Part shown: in pieces, positions 7,201 through 12,003 of the stretch
How the letters are laid out: each line of letters starts with the position of its first letter
Position numbering within the stretch: position 1 is the stretch's first letter
Source: JBHIBA01 sp046758845
GTDB taxonomy: Bacteria; UBA8248; JACPRG01; G963555815
Length of the DNA stretch: 12,003 nt
Reading direction: 5' to 3'
NCBI GenBank assembly: GCA_046758845.1
Contig: JBHIBA010000130.1
Span: 1 to 12,003 of the forward strand
The notes under the pieces: generated by a model
Told to the model about the DNA's origin: nothing
The model's database searches: none
What the model saw: the letters and a program-made list of their open reading frames with translations, nothing else
Program-made: the position numbers and the translations under genes

Positions 7201-8888
7201 GTCGAGTCTTGGAATTCACCTTCGTTGAGGACCCGGAGAACTTCTCGGATGGTGGTGGTCCCCTCAACCGCCTTGCGTACCCCGTCGGCCCGCAGTGTGG
7301 TAACGCCTCTTTTCCGCGCAACCGCCGCGAGTCCCTCTCCTTTCTCTCGGACCACGTGCTCTCGTAGCTCGTCTGTCATCGCGAGGAATTCGAAGATGCC
7401 CACTCGGCCCCGGTATCCGGTGCCCAGGCAGGATTCGCATCCCCGCCCCTGCACCAGGGAGACTTCCTCGGGGACGAATCCCTCCTTCTGCAAAATGTGT
7501 TTTTCCACGTCATCGGGCGGGTGAGGGTCCGCGCAGTTCGGACAGACGACGCGGACGAGCCTCTGCGCCAGCGCGCCATTCAGGGCGTCGGCCAGCAAGT
7601 ACGGCTGCACCCCCATGTCGACCAGACGGGTCACGGCCCGGAAGGAATCAATGGTGTGAAGGGTGCTCAGGACGAGATGGCCGGTGAGGGCCGCCCGGAC
7701 GGCGATCTCCGCCGTTTCCAGGTCACGGATCTCACCCACCATCATAACGTCAGGGTCCTGCCGCAGGACCGACCGCAGCCCATGGGAGAAGGACAGACCG
7801 ATCCGCGGGTGAACCTGAATCTGGTTCACGTGGGGGATTTCATACTCGACCGGATCCTCGATGGTGAAGACATTGAGCGCCCGGGTCGGCACGGCTTTCA
7901 ATAGGGCATAAAGCGTAGTGGTCTTCCCCGAGCCGGTGGGCCCCGTGGCGAGGAGGATCCCGCTGGCCCGATGGGCTTCTCCCTCCAGGATACGGGCGCT
8001 CTCAGGATCGAGCCCCAGCTCCCCCATGCTCAGAACCCCGCGTTCCTTGTCCAGAAGGCGCAGGACTCCCCGTTCTCCAAAGATGGTGGGAACCACGGAC
8101 ACCCGAACATCTACGTCCCGGCCCGCCACTCGCAGGCGGAGCGCCCCGTCTTGGGGAAGCCGCTTCTCGGCGATGTCCAACGCCGCCATCACCTTCACGC
8201 GGGAGATTATGGGGAGATGTTCCGTCTTGGGACGCTCAAGAACCGTGTGCAGAACTCCGTCCACGCGGAAACGAACGACCACCCGGTCCTCCCTGGGCTC
8301 AATATGGATGTCACTCGCCCGCCTTCGAACCCCATCCACGATGATCTCGTTAACCAAGTCAATGATCGGTCCGCTGTCGACCACCTCCAGGAGGTCCTCG
8401 CGCGCAGCGGAGGCGGCATCGACGGCTTCAAGGCCCCTCCCCTGGCTGTCTCGACTCTCGTATGCGAGGTCCACCAGCGAGGTAATCAGCGAACCGGGAG
8501 CGACCTCGATCTCAAAGTCCTCCCCTAAGAGGAGGCGCAGGTCCGCCAGCGCCCCCATATCCGACGGGTCTTGCACCACCAGGCAAGAGGCGCCTCCGTT
8601 GGTCCGAAGCGGAAGGACCCCGTGGCGGCGGGCAAAGGCGTAAGAGATGGACTTCAGAAGGGCCGAGTCAATTTCCGAGATGGAGAGCTTCGACCGATAG
8701 GGACAGCCGAACTGAAGGCTCAGCGAGCGGGCCACAGCCTCCGGCGTGAGGAGGTTGAGACGGCACAGGATCTCTCCCAGCCGGCCTCCCTCCCTTTCTT
8801 GGACGTCCAGCCCCTTGGAGAGGGCATCCGGGCCAATCAGACCCTCCTCAATCAGGATCTCGCCAAGTCGGGCTCGAAGAGGACGCAT
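7197..8888 (-). CDS. gspE: type II secretion ATPase GspE
   Basis: GspE is the cytoplasmic secretion ATPase that binds GspL and powers pseudopilus assembly. The 563-residue product has an N-terminal T2SSE_N-type region (GRLGEIL, LLTPEAVARSLSLQFGCPY) and a linker. The AAA-type core has Walker A GPTGSGKTTT with Lys322, an Asp-box-like RASDIHIEPREDRVVVRFRVDG, Walker B-region DPDVMMVGEIRDLETAEIAVRAALTGH, and STLHT. A four-cysteine zinc-binding insert has Cys449, 452, 484 and 487, typical of GspE and PilB. Length and domain order are complete. I chose ATG 8888, which has AGGTGA just upstream. GTG 8906, overlapping the gspD stop as GTGA, would add six residues but has poor spacing to its Shine-Dalgarno sequence. 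The stop overlaps the gspF start as ATGA. Confidence 0.96.
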   Translation of the reverse strand: MRPLRARLGEILIEEGLIGPDALSKGLDVQEREGGRLGEILCRLNLLTPEAVARSLSLQFGCPYRSKLSISEIDSALLKSISYAFARRHGVLPLRTNGGASCLVVQDPSDMGALADLRLLLGEDFEIEVAPGSLITSLVDLAYESRDSQGRGLEAVDAASAAREDLLEVVDSGPIIDLVNEIIVDGVRRRASDIHIEPREDRVVVRFRVDGVLHTVLERPKTEHLPIISRVKVMAALDIAEKRLPQDGALRLRVAGRDVDVRVSVVPTIFGERGVLRLLDKERGVLSMGELGLDPESARILEGEAHRASGILLATGPTGSGKTTTLYALLKAVPTRALNVFTIEDPVEYEIPHVNQIQVHPRIGLSFSHGLRSVLRQDPDVMMVGEIRDLETAEIAVRAALTGHLVLSTLHTIDSFRAVTRLVDMGVQPYLLADALNGALAQRLVRVVCPNCADPHPPDDVEKHILQKEGFVPEEVSLVQGRGCESCLGTGYRGRVGIFEFLAMTDELREHVVREKGEGLAAVARKRGVTTLRADGVRKAVEGTTTIREVLRVLNEGEFQDST

Positions 8889-8902
8889 AGCGTCACCTGC
8901 CC

Positions 8903-9901
8903 TCACTCCCCCGTCTTCAGTTCGGTGACCGGGCCGAGGGGGGGAGAGAGGAACTCCTGCAGGCCCCCCGCCCTCGCCTCAAGCCGCGCTTCCTTTTCTC
9001 GAACGACGCGCGGCGTCAGGAGAATCAAGAGGTTGGTCTTTTCCTTCCTCCGGGTATCAAAGCGGAACAACTGGCCCAGGAAGGGGATGCGAGACAGCAG
9101 CGGGACCCCCGATGTGGTTTCGGTGACATCGTCGGAGACCAGGCCTCCGATTGCGATCAACTGTTGGTCCTTCACGACGATGGAGGTCCGGGCCGAGCGC
9201 TTCCTCAACACGACCCCCTGGATGTTCACGTCGACCTGCGGAGTTGGATCAATCGAGGAAATTTCCTGGAAAAGGTCTAACTTGATGGAGTCCCCTTTGG
9301 TGACTTGGGGTGTGATCCGCAGGATGACCCCGATGTCCCGGCGCTCGATCTGGCTGAAGACCGAACTGGGGTCCGTCCGGTCGGCCTGTTGCGATACGAT
9401 GAAAGGAACGTTGGACCCCACGACGATCTCCGCTTCCTGGTTATCCCGGGTCAGGATGGAGGGTCGGCTCAAGATATCAACGTCGCTGTCAGACTCGATG
9501 GCCTGGAAGAGGAGGAGATGAGCGGGAACCCTAAGCCCATCGGGCGTCGTCACCGTTGCGCCGCTCGCCGCCAGGGCCGCCAGTCCGGACAAGCCGAAAA
9601 ACGACGCGATGCTCCCGGCGGCCGACCCCCCGGACGGGACCAGCCGCGGGAGGCTGCCGCTGGTGGCGGACCTTCCGATCAGAAGACCCCCGTCCACGTT
9701 TTGCGCCGTCTGGAAGTCAAACCCCAGTTCCCTGGCTTTGGTGACGGTGATCTCGGCGATAATGGCCTCGATGAGAACCTGCCGCCTTCTGATGTCCAGC
9801 TTCTCGATCACCGGTTTCAGCGCCTCATAGTCCCGTTGGGTCGCCGTGATGATGATGGTGTTCGTCCCCTTGTCGGCCACGATGCCGACCTCGCCTTGCA
9901 A
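8903..9901 (-). CDS. gspD: secretin GspD, C-terminal half (end of N3 and secretin beta-barrel domain); frameshifted
   Basis: This is the channel-forming part of GspD. It starts in the second half of N3 (GEVGIVADKGTNTIIITA) and runs through the secretin domain: VLIEAIIAEITV, SRPSILTRDNQEAEIVVGSNVPF, RRDIGVILRITPQV, a VPLLSRIPFLGQLFR motif and KEKTNLLILLTPRVVR near the end. The nominal TTG start at 9901 is not a natural start. The same frame stays open well upstream and overlaps the tail of the N-terminal half. Joining the halves with one extra base gives about 703 residues, normal for GspD. As sequenced, this half lacks a signal peptide and could not reach the outer membrane alone. Its TGA stop overlaps a GTG at 8906, and the preferred gspE start lies at 8888. 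Confidence 0.85.
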   Translation of the reverse strand: MQGEVGIVADKGTNTIIITATQRDYEALKPVIEKLDIRRRQVLIEAIIAEITVTKARELGFDFQTAQNVDGGLLIGRSATSGSLPRLVPSGGSAAGSIASFFGLSGLAALAASGATVTTPDGLRVPAHLLLFQAIESDSDVDILSRPSILTRDNQEAEIVVGSNVPFIVSQQADRTDPSSVFSQIERRDIGVILRITPQVTKGDSIKLDLFQEISSIDPTPQVDVNIQGVVLRKRSARTSIVVKDQQLIAIGGLVSDDVTETTSGVPLLSRIPFLGQLFRFDTRRKEKTNLLILLTPRVVREKEARLEARAGGLQEFLSPPLGPVTELKTGE

Positions 9902-9924
9902 ACCCGCCGGTAGAGCGCCTTCCC

Positions 9925-11013
9925 TCAGGCCGGGGCGCCCCTGCCCGTCCGGGGGCGCGCAGCCCGGGGACGCGCGGCCCGCTGTTGGGCCCTTTGCTCC
10001 GCAACTCCAGAGACCAGCTCCCGGAGGACGGGCAACAGGTCCTCGGCGGAGGCGTGCTTCAGAGGGTGAACGAAGAAGTTTTTCTTCAGGCTGGTGGATT
10101 GCACGTCCAGCTTCGCGATGAGGGCCTTCATCTCCTCGATGTGCGCCGGCGGTCCCACGAGCACAATCGCATTGATCCGCTCATCTGCGACGATGGTGAC
10201 CGGCGACTGCTCTACGACCACCGCCGCTCTTTGCACCCGAGGCCGAGTCGGGATTCGCCGCCTTCGGCGCGCCCTTCGGCGCGCGCGGGCTGGCGGCCTC
10301 GCCGCCCTCGGCGCGCTGACCACCTCTTTCCGAAGCTCCTGCAGGACCCTGGACACCGCCTCGACGGGCGCGTAGCGGAGAGGGACGACCTCGACGCGAT
10401 CGGCGAATCCCGCCCGGTCGAAAACCGCGAGGACATCTAAGACCCGGTCGATGTTGCTCCGGTAGTCGCTCACGACCAGGGAGTTGTTGCGGCTAAAGAC
10501 CAAGAACTGGCCCGCGTCTGAGGTCATCGCCCCGACCACGGGCTCGATCTGCTCCACCTTCAGGTGCTTCAAAGGGATGACGCGCGTCTGGAAGTTCCCA
10601 AGCCTCTCCGAGCGCCGGCGGCCGATGACGGTGGGGGGATTGCTCCGGGAGGCCTCCTGGGAAGGGATGATCTTGACGATGCCCCCAGGCGTTGAGATGG
10701 TCGAGAAACCCTTGACTTCAAGGACAGCGAGAAAAATCCGCAGGGCCTCCTCCCTCGTGACCCCCTCGGGCGAAAGGACCGTCACACGTCCCTTCACCCG
10801 GTCGTCCACGACGAAGGTCCTGCCGGAAAGCTCGCTGATCAGCTTGATGAAGACCTGAATGTCTACGTCGGTGAGGTTGAGCGTGACCTGGGCCCGGGCG
10901 GTCGAAACGGCCCACCCCGCCGCAAATGAGGTCACCGTGGCCGCCAGGAAAAGAGCGGCAAGGATGGAAAGTTTCCCCCGGGACTTCCTCACGCTAGGCG
11001 GCCCAAAACGCAT
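9925..11013 (-). CDS. gspD: secretin GspD, N-terminal half (signal peptide, N0-N1-N2, start of N3); frameshifted
   Basis: This is the periplasmic half of the outer-membrane T2SS secretin. From ATG 11013 there is a signal peptide with probable cleavage after ARA at residue 41. Next come an N0 domain (about 42-117: VTLNLTDVDIQVFIKLI, FVVDDRVKGRVT), N1 (starting RVIPLKHLKVEQIEPVV), N2 (VEVVPLRYAPVEAV...VTIVADERINAIVL) and the opening of N3 (NFFVHPLKHASAEDLLPVL). The frame then hits TGA at 9925-9927 inside the N3 loop, while the rest of the protein continues in another frame. The N2 loop at about residues 233-261 is extremely Arg-rich, and the N3 loop is Arg/Ala/Pro-rich, unlike the Gly/Ser-rich loops usual here. 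The open frame extends upstream to 11193, overlapping gspC, but only 11013 gives a signal peptide at the N-terminus. Confidence 0.85.
   Translation of the reverse strand: MRFGPPSVRKSRGKLSILAALFLAATVTSFAAGWAVSTARAQVTLNLTDVDIQVFIKLISELSGRTFVVDDRVKGRVTVLSPEGVTREEALRIFLAVLEVKGFSTISTPGGIVKIIPSQEASRSNPPTVIGRRRSERLGNFQTRVIPLKHLKVEQIEPVVGAMTSDAGQFLVFSRNNSLVVSDYRSNIDRVLDVLAVFDRAGFADRVEVVPLRYAPVEAVSRVLQELRKEVVSAPRAARPPARARRRARRRRRIPTRPRVQRAAVVVEQSPVTIVADERINAIVLVGPPAHIEEMKALIAKLDVQSTSLKKNFFVHPLKHASAEDLLPVLRELVSGVAEQRAQQRAARPRAARPRTGRGAPA
9928..9995 (-). other. gspD: frame change within gspD (N3 loop)
   Basis: The upstream reading frame ends at TGA 9925-9927. The downstream frame needs the reader to move back one base, equivalent to one base missing from this sequence. 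Candidate places are short G/C runs such as the G5 at 9951-9955 (C5 on the coding strand). A 15-bp near-perfect tandem repeat lies at 9950-9964 and 9965-9979, differing at two positions. I see no canonical X-XXY-YYZ slippery heptamer in the right phase, so a programmed shift is less likely than an assembly error or a real mutation. Confidence 0.8.
10261..10284. repeat. exact 12-bp tandem repeat in the gspD N2 loop
   Basis: CCTTCGGCGCGC occurs twice in direct tandem, at 10261-10272 and 10273-10284. A third, near-identical copy at 10305-10316 lacks one T. In the present reading frame the copies encode Arg-rich sequence. In the alternative frame they encode an APKG-type repeat. The one-base difference in the third copy is a natural place for the frame to have slipped. 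Confidence 0.7.
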
Positions 11014-11089
11014 CGTAACCCCGGAGAAATAAGGGGCAGTGTCCTGATTGAAACTCTCCTCAATGCTTCTTGTTTCTAGCGACCGGCCT

Positions 11090-11773
11090 CTATCCCGGAA
11101 GACGCGGAGTGGCCAACACGGGAGGTGCGCCCCTGCGCGGCCGGACGTTCTTCGGCGGCCCCGGCGAAACTCCCAGGACCATCCGCTCTCCACGAACTTC
11201 GAGGACGACCCGGTCCAACTCGATCTTTACGACGCGCGCTTCGCCCCCAATCTTCTCCCCCTCGGTGACCAGGACCTGAACGCGCGTTTTTCGGGTCTCG
11301 AAAACGGCGTAATTCTCAGCCGGGATCTCCGGCTTGAGAAGGATGAGTCCCGACCCCGCTTGGCGGACGGTAACGTTCTTCTTGCCCTTTTCCACGATGA
11401 CAACGCCGGCCAGGCGCAGGTCTTTCAGGTTGTAGGCGGGCCGCGTCGGCCCGAGGGCGACGGGTGTTGCGAGCGGCCGCCGGACCTCGCGAGCCGGCTT
11501 GGATACCCGCTGTGGCGCGCGGGGCTGGACGTCAAACCTGGCCGCGAACGCCGCGCTCTTCTTCAGGACCTCATCCAGGGGAGGGCGGGATTTTCTCATC
11601 GGAAACGCCGGTTGGCCCGCGCCGCCGCGCTCGAGCTTCGCGGGGGGCGATACGTTGGAACCAGAGCCGGGTCCTTCGATCAGTCCCCACACCAGCCACG
11701 CCGCCAGCAGGCCCAGGGCCAGGTTCAGCGCGAGGCGTCCAACTCCCGCCCTCTTTGACTGCTCAAAGGCCAC
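11090..11773 (-). CDS. gspC: type II secretion system protein GspC, HR domain only (no PDZ)
   Basis: GspC is the inner-membrane clamp protein that contacts the secretin N domains through its periplasmic homology region (HR). The 227-residue product has a short cytoplasmic N-terminus, one membrane helix at about residues 11-31, a Pro/Ala/Arg-rich periplasmic linker, and an HR-like beta domain at about 110-200. The HR is recognised from LKDLRLAGVVIVE and the later GEKIGG...VVKIELDRVVLEV pattern. About 25 Pro/Arg-rich residues follow, so the PDZ domain found in many proteobacterial GspC proteins is absent. The GTG start at 11773 is chosen for its Shine-Dalgarno site; an in-frame GTG at 11851 would add 26 residues. 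It is first in the operon and 76 bases ahead of gspD. Residues outside the HR are weakly conserved, so position in the operon supports the call. Confidence 0.82.
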   Translation of the reverse strand: MAFEQSKRAGVGRLALNLALGLLAAWLVWGLIEGPGSGSNVSPPAKLERGGAGQPAFPMRKSRPPLDEVLKKSAAFAARFDVQPRAPQRVSKPAREVRRPLATPVALGPTRPAYNLKDLRLAGVVIVEKGKKNVTVRQAGSGLILLKPEIPAENYAVFETRKTRVQVLVTEGEKIGGEARVVKIELDRVVLEVRGERMVLGVSPGPPKNVRPRRGAPPVLATPRLPG

Positions 11774-11780
11774 GGCGCTA

Positions 11781-11787
11781 CCCTCCT
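11781..11787 (-). promoter_or_regulatory. strong ribosome binding site fixing the gspC start
   Basis: The minus strand carries AGGAGGG, with the GGAGGG core at 11781-11786, seven bases before a GTG at 11773. The in-frame GTG further upstream at 11851 has only AAGG one base away. The site therefore favours translation of gspC from 11773, which puts the membrane segment close to the N-terminus, as is usual for GspC. Confidence 0.6.
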
Positions 11788-11869
11788 GGCTTCCCCCTTT
11801 CCGAGAGCTTGAATCTCCTTCAATATTACTCCCAAACCCGCCAAAAGCCACACCTTTTCATAAGCAAGA

Positions 11870-11898
11870 ACTATACCATTTATTCGCTTCCGTGTCCC
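11870..11898 (-). promoter_or_regulatory. predicted sigma70-type promoter of the gsp operon
   Basis: On the minus strand a -35-like GGGACA (11893-11898) is separated by exactly 17 bases from a -10-like TATAGT (11870-11875). The spacer is AT-richer than the surroundings. Predicted transcription starts near 11863, giving a leader of about 90 bases before the preferred gspC start. No other promoter-like pair of this quality is visible ahead of the operon. This is a consensus match by eye only. Confidence 0.5.
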
Positions 11899-11904
11899 GC
11901 GAGC

Positions 11905-11923
11905 CTCACACCGGGACCGTGAG
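11905..11923. promoter_or_regulatory. imperfect inverted repeat upstream of the gsp promoter
   Basis: CTCAC (11905-11909) and GTGAG (11919-11923) are inverted repeats with a 9-base spacer. The centre lies about 50 bases upstream of the predicted start of transcription and just outside the -35 box. This position would suit an activator site. A 5-bp arm can arise by chance, and I recognise no regulator for it. Confidence 0.15.
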
Positions 11924-12003
11924 AATCGCTTTATACGACTCGATTGTCCCGCCGGGCCGCCAGAGCCTCAGATCCGGTCGGGGGGAAGGCTGCAAGACCG
12001 ATC
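11906..12003 (-). CDS. possible 3' end of an unidentified upstream gene (partial)
   Basis: A minus-strand frame is open from the right edge of the window to a TGA at 11906-11908, about 31 codons. The predicted C-terminus ends in WRPGGTIESYKAILTVPV, and roughly three quarters of its third codon positions are G or C. No start is visible, since it would lie outside the window, and I recognise no family. If real, this gene ends just upstream of the -35 box of the gspC promoter, which would make that promoter intergenic. The opposite strand also has a short open frame here (GTG at 11919), so the call is weak. Confidence 0.22.
   Translation of the reverse strand, partial: SVLQPSPRPDLRLWRPGGTIESYKAILTVPV

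Noticed and set aside
6244..7524. 426-codon open frame on the plus strand opposite gspF and gspE
   Set aside because: It runs antisense to two complete, well-recognised T2SS genes. It is rich in Gln, Gly, His, Pro and Arg with no domain pattern, as expected for the reverse frame of GC-rich coding DNA.
8571..9521. 316-codon open frame on the plus strand opposite gspD and gspE
   Set aside because: It is antisense to the secretin and ATPase genes. It has no start-site context and no recognisable motif, so it is a shadow frame.
9925..9960. Programmed -1 frameshift joining the two gspD halves
   Set aside because: I looked for an X-XXY-YYZ heptamer in the upstream frame before the TGA and found none. 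Secretins are not known to need recoding.
11014..11193. Upstream extension of gspD from 11193
   Set aside because: It would overlap the gspC C-terminus and bury the signal peptide behind 60 Arg-rich residues. ATG 11013 gives a normal signal peptide.
11919..12003. Divergent plus-strand gene starting GTG 11919 (VRIALYDSIVPPGR...) and open to the window edge
   Set aside because: It has no Shine-Dalgarno sequence. The GTG falls in the inverted repeat, and the complementary strand gives an equally good or better reading as the end of an upstream gene. Only about 28 codons are visible, so it cannot be decided.

Overview
The window holds one long, tightly packed minus-strand operon for a type II secretion system (T2SS, general secretory pathway). 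Read from right to left the order is gspC, gspD, gspE, gspF, gspG, gspI, gspJ, gspK, gspL, gspM, a short prepilin peptidase (gspO/pilD-like) and a TPR lipoprotein. GspC, GspK, GspL and GspM point to a T2SS rather than a type IV pilus locus. The host must be Gram-negative, because an outer-membrane secretin and a lipoprotein are encoded. The DNA is GC-rich with many GTG/TTG start options. I cannot name the phylum; Desulfobacterota, Nitrospirota, NC10 or a relative would all fit.

Layout. 11852-12003: upstream region with a plausible sigma70-type promoter reading into gspC, and possibly the last codons of an upstream gene. 11090-11773: gspC. 8903-11013: gspD, broken by a frame change near 9928-9995 into an N-domain half and a secretin half. 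7197-8888: gspE ATPase. 5995-7200: gspF. 5516-5989, 5072-5473, 4341-5075 and 3424-4344: pseudopilins G, I, J and K. 2051-3424 and 1506-2054: assembly proteins L and M. 907-1440: prepilin peptidase. 152-910: six-TPR lipoprotein with a clear lipobox. 1-151: no convincing gene.

How they work together. The peptidase would process the pseudopilins. GspE (cytoplasmic ATPase), with GspL, GspM and GspF in the inner membrane, would drive assembly of a GspG pseudopilus capped by I, J and K. GspC would link this platform to the GspD secretin. The TPR lipoprotein sits where a secretin-assembly factor (pilotin) would be useful. Most genes overlap by 1-4 bases, so translation is probably coupled.

I found no new kind of system here. 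The notable points are: the split gspD, with signs of further compensating indels in its periplasmic loops; a major pseudopilin with Ala instead of Gly at the cleavage site; a peptidase lacking the methyltransferase domain; GspC without PDZ; no gspH or gspN; a heptad-repeat tail on GspJ; and the operon-encoded TPR lipoprotein.
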